Shown here: piece by piece, positions 1 through 9,524 of the stretch
How positions within the stretch are numbered: position 1 is the first letter of the stretch
Layout of the letters: every line of letters starts with the position of its first letter
Source of the DNA: Agapanthus africanus
Lineage: Eukaryota > Streptophyta > Magnoliopsida > Asparagales > Amaryllidaceae
Direction: 5' to 3'
Assembly: GCA_030015575.1 (NCBI GenBank)
Contig: JASDDO010000006.1
Coordinates: 206,961,632-207,025,631 of the forward strand
DNA length: 64,000 nucleotides
Notes under the pieces: model-generated
Database searches by the model: none
The model's input: the letters and a program-made list of their open reading frames with translations, nothing else
What the model was told of the DNA's origin: nothing
Translations under genes and position numbers: made by a program

Positions 1-1821
1 GCGAACCCTAGAATAGGTTTACACCCACACGCACACACATGCTTATTGCTATACTTATGCTTGAATGATGATGATAGTGGATGACATTGGAGATGAGTCG
101 ATGATTTGGGCATAGTGCCATGAGATCGGTGATATGATGTAATTCGTGTTTGGGATACGACATGTGATTTTTAGCGGGCCTTTGGACGTGTGTTTCACAC
201 ACACATTCATACTTATATAGATGGTATCAGTTATACTAGACTTAGATCAGTACCCCAGATTATGTGATATGATGATAAGGATACCAGATAATTGATGAGA
301 TAAATGTGATATTGACCCGTACCCAGCTATTGGGATGCCGTACGACGATTTACCGTACGAGCTATATATATTGATGATTGATCCGCACTCATGAATCGAG
401 GATGTCAGATGATATACGGTATCGTACGCGATACTATTAAGGAGGGATCACCGACTCTTATATTTATATTTATATATATCGACTCAGATTTAGGTGGTTT
501 CCATACCCCTCCCGATTGACTTGATAGTTAGATCTGTAGTTAGTATAGTAGATGTTAGACTAGACCCGAGTCATACCTATTTCAAAACTAACGGATCGGG
601 AGTATTTTAAAGACAGGAAAAAAGGGATTCTACGGATACTTTAAAAAGGCGCATCTTTTCTTAAAAACACCGTAGCCCTTATTTTACCAAAAACCCCGAT
701 TCGTCTTATTTCAAATGGAATAACTGCATGACATATACATATTGATTTAGATTCTTCACTGTTGCGTTGATTATTTGATTTCCGCATATTCATGCTATTC
801 GCATCGCTTTGCATGTGTAATTGTGTTTATTGCTATATTAAAACCATGCTGTTAGGACACCAGCACCATTATCGATGATGCATATGTTTCACGTACACTT
901 GATTGCCGGCTCACATACTTCAACATCGATAATTGCCATGTCACTACACTGTAGTACTGTTGCATTCAGGATATGACCCTTGCATGGTATACTTATGTAC
1001 CTATATACTGTATATTCATACGTATTCGCACATACATAAATGATTCTGGCATTGATTAGAGATTTGGGAACCGCAAGATACTCTTTAAAACTGATACATT
1101 TTAAAGGAGCAGTTTCCCTCAATATGTGCATATTACTATTCCATGTCGCATGATATACTGATATGCTTGTGTTTCTTTTAAATGTCGCATACATCATGCT
1201 TTTTGATTATACGCATTGAGATATGTTGTTTCCATGATATTTCTGGATTTGGGAACCGTGGTATTTCAAAAGAGAATATGTAATTGGTTTAAAAACCCGG
1301 TTACCCTTGATATGATATTTCAGTGCGTCCACCATGTGTTTTCTCGGTGCTGAGAGCGACATGTGAAACCCGATTCGAGGAGCGAACAAGGCCGATTGCG
1401 GGTATATGGTGGACCCGGTATGGTACCCGGGGGAGAGAACGGATCTGCTGTGTAGCTAGACGGTGAGCCTGGCAGAGGGACCACTACTTACCGGTGATTG
1501 GTTGGATCTGTCGGTTATCCGGAGGATACTGACCAGAGTCGATAGATGGATATGGGCCGACCCGTGCTGCTGGGGCCGAGGGCCGATACCGCAGACGGAG
1601 CCCGATATATGAGGATTTACATGTTGATGCTAGTCACACGTTTTCATGATGTTTTCGAGTGTCGATGTTAGGCACTCAGGTTCCATGATTTTGATTCTAT
1701 CCTCATATTTCCATGCATATGCTTTACGATATTTACATGCATGATGCTTATTGTCATTAGGTGATACGTGGGCGGGATCCACATACATATAGACTTTGAT
1801 TACATTGATCATACCTCATAT

Positions 1822-1895
1822 GTATATATAACAGTGGATGAGGACGCTGTTATATATGCCCTTACACCAATATTAGTGGAATGGGACGCTAATAT
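1822..1895 (+). other. Twin LTR hairpins with a shared 12-nt loop (E 5' LTR)
   Basis: Two stem-loops lie 13 nt apart. The first has arms TATATAACAG (1825-1834) and CTGTTATATA (1847-1856) around the loop TGGATGAGGACG. The second has arms ATATTAG (1870-1876) and CTAATAT (1889-1895) around the loop TGGAATGGGACG. The stems differ but the loops are nearly the same. The same pair occurs in the other E LTR and in the LTR of element D. Confidence 0.8.
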
Positions 1896-2046
1896 ATGTG
1901 TATTGATATCAATTTAGATACTTCATGCAGACATACCTCATATTTATGATATGTTATTACCTGAGGCACTGGCACGAGCACTTGGCACTACATACATGTA
2001 TAGATGTACATTGCCACCTTATCATGCTTCAGACTTATCCTTTTGA

Positions 2047-2050
<4 letters not shown>

Positions 2051-2107
<57 letters not shown>
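2051..2107. repeat. (TA)n microsatellite
   Basis: An uninterrupted run of TA dinucleotides of about 57 bp inside the 5' LTR of E. The matching site in the 3' LTR (about 39454-39506) is shorter and interrupted by TTT, so the tract changed after insertion. Confidence 0.97.
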
Positions 2108-2109
<2 letters not shown>

Positions 2110-2853
2110 GACCGTATTGACCTAGGATTATGTCATGCATTCGATTTCTACTTGTAGATATTTTCTATTCACAAGTTGGCAATTCACCCCGTTGTGCCAC
2201 CGCTTCATGCAGGTTTTGCCGTACAGGTTCCATAGCGGCATTTCTGGCACACTGCTTCCTTTGCGGGTGATTTGTTTGGGTAGGTGGGTTCTTTTGCATC
2301 AGAACCACCATTGTACATGTATTATTCATTGTATCTAGAAATTCCATCAACCAAAACTTGTATATTGTTTCAGACTTAGAAACTAGTCATGTATTATTTC
2401 GACCTTAGAGTCGCGTGTTGTAGTATTACGGTTTTCGTGTTATTTTGAGTTTCTTTTTGAGTTTTGATCCTCGCCCTTCGGCGTTGTATATTATATTGCT
2501 TGCGTTCTTGTGACCGTCGATTGACGAAGAGCTAGCTCCCGCTTGAGGATGCCTTTTATCATTGCATATATATTATTCTTGTTGCACCCCGTTCGGGGCC
2601 AGTATTTACAAAGGAAACTCTGCCGAAATTTTTAGAAAAGACTATACATTTTAAAATGCATATTCGGCTTAGTTATTTAAAAACCTTGTTTTTTAAACAT
2701 GCTTTCTTCACTTCTAAAAACTATTTTTCCTTCATTTATTATTTAAATTGGTTTTAGATTTCTGGGCTTTTGGCTTACTTGGATTAGATGGAGTCCTATA
2801 GACTTCATATGATTCATGGGACAGTCACGTGCTCTTTCGGGTCGTGACAAAGT

Positions 2854-2867
2854 TGGTATCAAAGCGC
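2854..2867 (+). promoter_or_regulatory. Primer binding site of element E (tRNA-Met type)
   Basis: TGGTATCAAAGC begins 4 nt after the LTR end. The plant initiator tRNA-Met primer site usually reads TGGTATCAGAGC, so there is one mismatch (G to A). Element D carries the perfect form at 60076-60087 on the other strand. Confidence 0.85.
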
Positions 2868-3653
2868 TAGGTTAACCTTGGTTCGAGTCTAAGTTTGACT
2901 ATGCGGAGCCTAGGGCGTTTATATATATATACGGAACTTAGGCTTGACCTTACGGAACTTAGACTTAGTTGAGGGGGTAATATACCCGAATTTTCGTCGC
3001 GTAGGATGACCCTTGGTTGATGGAGTAGGTAGCTTGAGTAGAGTGACGTACTGTACGTATGTTCCGCGGCATATTTACGATACGCAACTCCGCTTAAGAA
3101 ACCTTAGGATGTACATTTCCTTGCACGGTATTATATTCATTCCTATGATCTATCCTCATCGATACTGGTTATGATTGTGCTGCCACGATTATACGGGCAG
3201 AGAGAGCTACGGCTAGAGTTGCGTCAGCATGAGCTCGTCACGGACGAGGACTGACCAGGGCATGATTCCTGAGATATACGATTGCATATGGAGGCGTCGT
3301 CTTACTGTGTTTTCGCGCCATGAACGTTTGGCGGATCGCCTTTACGAGATTACTCGGACGTGCAGATCAGCACCAGAGGATCAGGCTGCTGCTAGAGGCC
3401 AGCCAAAGTGTGATGACCATTGTTATATCGCTTATTCATGATGATTGAGGCGTTGTTCAGTGTACTGACGAATGAGCCAGTTGTTGCTGCAAATGACGAG
3501 ATATCGCGCAGATGATTGGAGCTACTGCAGCATGAGTATATACTTAGAGTTATGATGGAAGGTCGCTAGTCACCCGAGGATGGACGGCTAGGACATGTGG
3601 TTCGTTCACTTACCCCGATGCGAGGTCATCAGATAGGTTGATTCCAGCTAGAG

Positions 3654-3658
3654 ACGAT
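3654..3658. repeat. TSD of element A, left copy
   Basis: ACGAT directly before the LTR start TGTTCATACC. The right copy at 11241-11245 is ACGAC, so 4 of 5 bases match, consistent with a 5-bp duplication plus one later transition. Confidence 0.75.
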
Positions 3659-4116
3659 TGTTCATACCAGAATATTGCTTTTACTACCGCCCATTCTTAT
3701 GCTCGTTTGTTTATAGGTAGGTGCTTTTAATCTGTGTTTGCTACATAATTGCAGGATACTGGTCTCAGCTCTAAACAGTGAATATCATGAAAAAGTACGA
3801 CAAAAACCCGGGTTCCTGCCAACCACAGATAAAATACGGATCTCCGCTCTCTATCCGTGTGTTGCCACATACCAGTTTAAGGGACAAAATGGCAAATCAC
3901 TTGTCATTTTCATGCACAAAGCTCAATGTCAACACAAGATCCAAGAAATCTACGCGGAGCTCGAGGAAATCATGGCAAAATATCCACATCACATCACCTT
4001 TTATTCTACTGAAATTCTGGAAGAATTGTGAAGAGATTCTGAGAAAAGTCATATACCACACTAAAGAGTACAGACAACCAGGGCATACGACAAAAGATGA
4101 AGGCCCAAGCCCTCTT

Positions 4117-4170
4117 TATGGCCGCGGTTCCGCGGCATAAGCACGCTTAGGCCGCGGAACCGCGGCCGTA
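4117..4170. other. GC-rich hairpin in the LTR of A
   Basis: GGCCGCGGTTCCGCGGC (4120-4136) is followed 13 nt later by its reverse complement GGCCGCGGAACCGCGGCC (4150-4167). The spacer contains TAAGC and GCTTA around AC. The whole 54 bp folds into one hairpin of about 25 bp with a single mismatch, and each arm is also nearly self-complementary. It lies about 90 bp upstream of the TATA box. The copy in the 3' LTR (9983-10036) differs by one C-to-T change at a CpG. Confidence 0.9.
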
Positions 4171-4257
4171 TAGGCTCTTCAGTGTACAAAATTTCAGGGG
4201 CTGTTTTGTAATTTCATTTAGTGCCAGAATGTTGCCCTAGGTTTTCAGTTTACTGCC

Positions 4258-4265
4258 TATAAATA
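4258..4265 (+). promoter_or_regulatory. TATA box of the A 5' LTR
   Basis: TATAAATA in the LTR, also present at 10124-10131 in the 3' LTR. Matching boxes occur in the B LTRs at 42109, 43600 and 55651. Transcription would start some 25-35 bp downstream (inference). Confidence 0.7.
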
Positions 4266-5366
4266 TCCCAGAACTTGCCAAGCTTGAGGGTGTCCATTCT
4301 TTGTGCCTCTTTTGTAGGTTTTAGTATAGTTTAGTCTTCTTCTTCTTCTTCTTCTTCATTCTTTCCTCCATGAAAATTGTAGTGAGAGATTTTTGAGTGG
4401 AAGATCAATGAAGATGAGGGTTTTTGTATCATTCTCTTTTGTTTAATTTCCCCTTGAGATCCTTGCTTTCTCTTGATCTTTCAACCTCTTCATTGAGCTT
4501 GAAAGTTTAAGGGTTTGTTATTGATCTCAAGGGTTGTATCTTCTTATGGAATTAGTGCTTCATTTCACATGAGTTCTTTACCCTTCTCTTGATCTTGCAA
4601 CCTCTTGATTGAGCTTGCAAGTTTAAGGGTTGGCTATTGATCCCATGCTTGTCTTGAGTTCTATGGTTCTTGTAATTACTTTCTTGCATTTTTCATTCTT
4701 GTCTTTAATTACTTGCAATTTATTAATTACTTGCTTGTAATCTTTTCTTTTCTTTGTTCTTTTCTTTTGCTCTTTTTGGTTTGTTTTGTGAATGGTTGTA
4801 ATTATTATTGTTAAGAAGAAATACGATATTATAAGTTAACGTTTCTTTGCTCATTTCCTTTTCCCGTATTTTCCATTGAACTCCGCCCAAACGATACGCA
4901 AGAGCTCCGTTAGGCACCCTACCCTAACAAGGTAACGGTGATTCCTAACCGCGACCGGTTGCATTCGGTTTGGTCGGAGGCGAAAGCAAGAGACAAGAAC
5001 GGAAGGACAAGGGTAAATAAGCCGGATTCCACGAATACCGCGCTTAAATCCCCTAATCCACGTTGTTGCCGATTGCTCTAGTTTCAATCGGTCAAGACTC
5101 GGCTCAAAGGTTTTGAGTACGGATATCTTTAGCTTACACTTTCGTATAATTTCTTAACAACTTTATACTTGCAAATAATACACATAGGTTAGATTGAACA
5201 AACTCAAACAAATTCTTTATTGACTCGTCTAAGACAAGAACGGAAATACAACCATCTCCCTGTGGATCGACCCGTGCTCAACCGGCTAGCTGCATGCGAC
5301 ACCGTCCTGATCGCGGTTATACTTTAGAACTTTGAACATCCGACACGCTTTTAGCGTGCGATCAAA

Positions 5367-5384
5367 TGGCGCCGTTGCCGGGGA
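5367..5384 (+). promoter_or_regulatory. Primer binding site of element A (tRNA-Asp)
   Basis: TGGCGCCGTTGCCGGGGA lies two bases after the LTR end. It is complementary to the 3' end of plant tRNA-Asp, the primer typical of the Athila lineage. Confidence 0.9.
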
Positions 5385-6395
5385 GACGGTAGCGTATTTT
5401 CTTTCTTGTTATTCAGGTTAATATTCTTTTTGTATATATTTATAAAAAAAAATCTTTTTGTTTTTATATAATTTTTGAGCAAGTCTGCAGATTTTTGCGG
5501 ATTTGCAAACGGCGATTGTGGGGAGCAAAGTGTACGTTCAAGGCTAAGGTGATTGCAAAGTACAGTGCCAAAGATCCGGGTAGTTTGACCCGCGCAAGCG
5601 AACTTTTCAAGCTTACCGGATTTGATTCAACGGGGGTTTCCTAACCCAAAAACTTAACGGTACGTACTTACTAACACCTTCTTCTCAAATCCGACGCATC
5701 CAATATACTATTCTTTGCAGGATTCTTTGCAAGTTCGCTAGCAAACGCTAAAAATTGACTAACCCGTATTTGTTGCAGTGCCGTGCTTAAACTAAAAAAC
5801 GATTGTTTGATTCTTTATAGAATTTTTATTGAATTGCGCATTGCATACATTAATACGGACTTAAGGGCAAGCGAACCCCGCAACATACGGTAAAGGATTT
5901 CATCACCTTTTCCGTGGCCCAAAAATCACGAACTTGAGCATAACGTTTACCCGCACAAAATTTAAAAGAAACTAGACTTTAAGCCTTAAGGACTTCGCGC
6001 TCATTAGGAGAAGTTAACTGTGTTTAGAACCTCGCTTAACGGTACATTGTTTACGGGGTGTCTAGGAAAGTGTTAACGGCGAAACTGCCAAAAGAGAAAG
6101 GGTTATTTAATTAAGGAACTTCGCGAAAGCGTTGGAAAACCTCCCCTTATCTCTGCACTTACCTGGCCTCGTGATCAGTGTATCTTGAGCCCGTTTCTCG
6201 ACATAGTTTTACTTCGACAATCAAGTTCGGGAGCAGGTCTAGTTGACCTATGTGAACCCTAGAACGATTAGGTGTATGGTATTTTTGTGTCGTGATTGTT
6301 TTTGTCCAGATTCTTTTGTATATTTCATTCTTTTGAAAAATCACATTCTTTTTCCCCTCCTTTTCTCTTCCTTTCTTTCTTTCTCTCTTCATATC
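5385..6395 (+). mobile_element. Element A leader (non-coding)
   Basis: About 1 kb between primer site and ORF. It carries the conserved leader block at 6057-6145 that is also found in the Copia leaders, then a stretch shared with the leader of B (GCACTTACCTGGCC in B, near 6157 here), and ends in a pyrimidine-rich tract just before the ATG. No ORF of note. Confidence 0.8.
6057..6145 (+). other. Conserved leader block, copy in element A
   Basis: Begins with GGTGTCTAGG and ends with AACCTCCC. The last 40 nt (6106-6145) differ at one base from the Copia1 leader (minus strand, 18372-18333) and at two bases from the Copia2 leader (minus strand, 31071-31032). The block lies about 250 nt before the ORF start. 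Confidence 0.88.
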
Positions 6396-8009
6396 ATGGG
6401 TACCCCACCTCGCAAAACTCTTGCCGAACTTTGGTACCCACAACCAGACATAACTTCTTACGGTTCTTGCTTTGGCCGAACATCGAACGACCCCTCCATG
6501 CCCAAAATGTCATTGAAAGATCGCATAGCCGCGTCTAGGACAAATACTTGCCCTCCGCAATCCACTTTGTATCGACATTTTCAACCTCCCGCACCCGCTT
6601 ATGTTGATACCCCTTTTGCAAGTCGTCCTTTGTCTATCGATGAACGTATTGAACAATCTCATAGCCGATCTTTCACTCCTTTCACCACTACAGATTCCTG
6701 GGATCAACAATTCCATTCACCTTCTTATCCAAATGTTGATCCTGTACCTGTCCAGCCATTCAATTCCTACCAGTCCTACCCGACTTTTGCACCTTCCCTA
6801 GACATTGCTTTTGAACCGCCATTTGGGAATTTTCAGTATCCAAACAACTTTGAATCTTTTACTGAAACCCCTTCACAACACATGTCTAGTCTGGAACAGT
6901 CTTTGGAAGATTTTAGGGTAGCGTCGTAGCAACAGATGATGGATTTGAATGCGTCCATGGCCGCCCTCATACAACCTAGTGACCCGGTAGCTAGTTTTCA
7001 ACTAGCTCCAAATTTTCCAATGTATGAAGAGGCGGTAGGACAAGTTGAGAATTTGAGTGGAGAGAGTGAGATGTACCCCCTTCCGAATCAAGCCTACCCG
7101 TTTCAAATTGAATCCAACAACTCCTGTGTTGAAAGTCTATCAAGTGTCCCAACTGAATTATCAATTAAAGATAGAATGTTTGATGAGTTGTGTGACTTTG
7201 CAGTGTTTGATTTACCCGATTGTGAAGGGACCTTGCCAAGTGAAACCACACCCAATCCTTTTGACCTCTACACCTCTATCTTAGAACCAGAATCGATTGA
7301 AATCCATGCTTTTGATGAGGTGTCTGAGAATTTTGATTTTCACTTGATTGAGGATATTGACGCTGGGAATATTTTGGATGATGAACCCATAAATTTGGCA
7401 GAGTTTTTCTCTCCAATTCATCATCCCGTGTCATTAACTGTTTTTCCCGAACCCCATATGCGTCTTGATTTTGATGAAATTTGCATGGATAAGCTGAATT
7501 TTGTGGAAACTTTTGAGGATATTTTTGAGGATGAACCAGTTTTAATTGATGAGTCGGATTTTCTAATTCATCCTGTTCCTTTCATTGACTGTGTACACCC
7601 TCCTGAACCTTTAACCGATAACCTTCCTCAATCACCTCCCCCCACCCTTTCCATCGTTCCGACCATGCAAGAAACCGTATCATTTTCACTTCCTGTGCCT
7701 GGTTTACCAAGTTCGGTGTACCCATGGTTTCTTACGAATCTTGAGGGATTTGACCCCATTTCTCGACGGGTTAATAGATTAGCACAATCGCTTTTCACAC
7801 ATCGGTCATCACATATTGTGTTAATCTATTCACTCCATTTTCACCCTCAAGTTCGTATTCCACTTCTTTTTCCCTTCCGCCATTCTTCTTCTCATGTACC
7901 GAGACCGTACCCCACTTCTATCTCCATACGGTCTCGCGTATTCTCAATTTCTTACCTCTCCGCATTCTTTCACCAACCAGCACATTATAGAGATAGAATC
8001 TTTGAATAG
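6396..8009 (+). pseudogene. Unrecognised ORF of element A, one in-frame stop
   Basis: Product unknown. I start it at ATG 6396, which follows a CT-rich leader and has G at +4. A TAG at 6927-6929 divides the frame into 177 and 359 codons, and the frame is open again on the far side. The protein has no CCHC knuckle, protease, polymerase or integrase motif. The first part is rich in Pro, Ser, Phe and Tyr. The middle is strongly acidic with many Asp-Phe and Glu-Phe pairs. The last 90 or so residues turn basic and aromatic. A short motif recurs three times: SLKDRI, SIDERI and SIKDRM. The acidic part resembles in composition the linker between protease and reverse transcriptase of element B (about 50340-50640), so it may derive from there (inference). 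The stop is followed by CAA, partly like known leaky stops, but one mutation is the simpler reading. Confidence 0.6.
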
Positions 8010-9524
8010 TTGGTGCTCTCTTTTGGCCTGTGTAAGGCCTTGTATAGTTTGAAACTGTTCTCTTTCCCCCCTAATCCTGAACTTCAACGCTTAACAGTAG
8101 AAACACTGTTTTACTTAAGTTTGAGGGGACTCTTTTTTTTGTATATATTTTTTGTTTTCCTTTTTGTTTTGTATATAATTTTTTTTTAGGGAGAGCGCCG
8201 ACAATTTTGACCCTCTTGGTATAGCCTGACAGTGAGGGCACTGTCAAGTTTAAGTTTGGGGGTGTGCTCGGTAAGCTTTCTTCCTTCGCATTCATTTGTA
8301 TATTTTGCATTTGCATACCTTATTAAAAACCCACAAAAATCGAAAAATTTTCCAAAAATATAAAAACTTTGTCGTCAAGTTAGCTAATAGGGTAACTTAG
8401 ATCTTTATTCCGAAAGTTTAGTTGATATGATAGAAATAACTAAATTCTAGGCTTAGGATTTGAAAACCCTAAAAATAACCCTCATTCTGTTTAAACTTGG
8501 TGATTATACGTCCTTACAGTTTTTTTTGAGAAATAGGTAGTCTTGAGTTCAGTTCTTGAGTTAAGTCAAGATGAAGGGAAAGTATTAAAGCTTTACTGGA
8601 GGATAAGTCTGAAAAATAGTTTCTTTTCTTGAGTTTAAATTTAGAAAGTATATACCCTATAACTGCACCTACACGTACCTTGAAACTTGGGATAGTAGAG
8701 GATACCTAGAAATACTCTTGCCTGAAAGCCTAGTATGAAAGAAAAAACGGTATTTAAAGCTAAACACCAAAAGAGCATATTGAAAAATATATCCGGTCTT
8801 GAAAAAGAAAAAGAAAAAGAAAAAGAAAAATAGAATAAAGTCAAGACCTGGAAACTGCTATTTACGCTTTAAGCTCACACATTCAGTAATCGGCTGTTAG
8901 TGCCTCAAGAAGCATTAATAGTCGCATGAAAGGTGTGTGAGCAAAACCGTCCATCCTTAATGAAAAGAAGTAGTATTAGGTATTAGGGCAAGAGTATTAT
9001 AGCTTGAATTGAATTCTTGAGTGTAGGGGTGCAAATATACACACACGTAGGGGTATACAATCGATGTTTGAATAAAAGATAGAAATGAAGGATAAGACTT
9101 ATGTCTTCTGTAAAGTTGATAAAAATCCCTGATTTGAGGCCGCACTTTAGAAGGAAAACTCAGGAGAACCAACATCTTTCTAAACTTTTTTGGAACGTAT
9201 AGGATCTAAGGTTAAATAGATAGGAGGTGTGAAGCATTAGGGTTGGATATTTCTAACTTAGGATGATAGAGTTTCTAACGTAAATACTAAACTGTAGAAG
9301 TAGAATCGATGTTAACTTATGAAACTAGCTTGACGGGATTTTGTGGGTAGTATCCCCTGAAAACCCTCAGGAGACAACACTCCTCCTACTAGGGACACCT
9401 AGAGGTTTAACGGCTTGTTGCACACGCTCAGTGCAATCGCGTTCCCTGCGAAAGTGTGGTTAGGACTTTTTTGTGAATAATTGGTTTTTGCTCGGGACGA
9501 GCAAAAGTTAAGTTTGGGGGTATT
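8010..9524 (+). mobile_element. Element A 3' untranslated interior
   Basis: 1.5 kb without coding sequence. It holds a hairpin GACAGTG/CACTGTC (8228-8245) directly before a PPT-like motif AAGTTTGGGGGT (8252-8263), and a second such module at the true PPT. The last 200 bp before the LTR (about 9330-9524) are highly similar to the same region of B (42810-43009 and 54895-55091). Confidence 0.8.
9490..9521 (+). promoter_or_regulatory. Polypurine tract of element A with preceding hairpin
   Basis: A short inverted repeat GCTCG (9490-9494) and CGAGC (9498-9502) precedes AAGTTTGGGGGT (9510-9521), three bases before the 3' LTR. Same layout as in B. Confidence 0.8.

Larger units (their letters stand above)
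1..2849 (+). mobile_element. Element E 5' LTR, 3' portion only
   Basis: The last 2.85 kb of the 5' LTR of E. It begins at the equivalent of 37406 in the 3' LTR and ends with GTCGTGACA just before the primer site. It holds no coding sequence; the short ORFs in it are chance. Notable contents are the twin hairpins near 1822-1895 and a TA microsatellite. The two LTR copies differ in the microsatellite and in scattered substitutions. Confidence 0.9.
2850..3658 (+). mobile_element. Element E interior, segment 1
   Basis: Leader and start of the interior between the primer site and the insertion of A. An ATG-initiated 70-codon ORF at 3229-3441 has an arginine-rich start and could be a gag remnant, but I see no family motif. 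The rest has stops in all frames. The segment ends with ACGAT, the left TSD of element A. Confidence 0.7.
3659..5364 (+). mobile_element. Element A 5' LTR
   Basis: LTR of 1706 bp. From left to right: TGTTCATACC start, the GC hairpin (4117-4170), a TATAAATA box (4258-4265), a CTT microsatellite (about 4337-4364), and a terminal hairpin CACGC/GCGTG at 5344-5358. The short ORF at 3738-4031 also occurs in the 3' LTR, lies upstream of the TATA box and has no family resemblance; I do not call it a gene. Confidence 0.92.

Noticed and set aside
3229-3441. 70-codon ORF in the E interior as a real gene
   Set aside because: It has an ATG, but no motif, no conservation I can check, and decayed surroundings; noted only as a possible gag remnant.
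3738-4140. Overlapping ORFs of 97 and 120 codons in the LTR of A, repeated at 9604-10006
   Set aside because: They lie upstream of the TATA box in the LTR, are repeated only because the LTR is repeated, and show no known domain.
4117-4170. GC hairpin as a microRNA precursor
   Set aside because: The stem is a simple near-palindrome of GGCCGCGG units without a distinct mature arm, and it lies upstream of the TATA box, so it is probably not in the main transcript.
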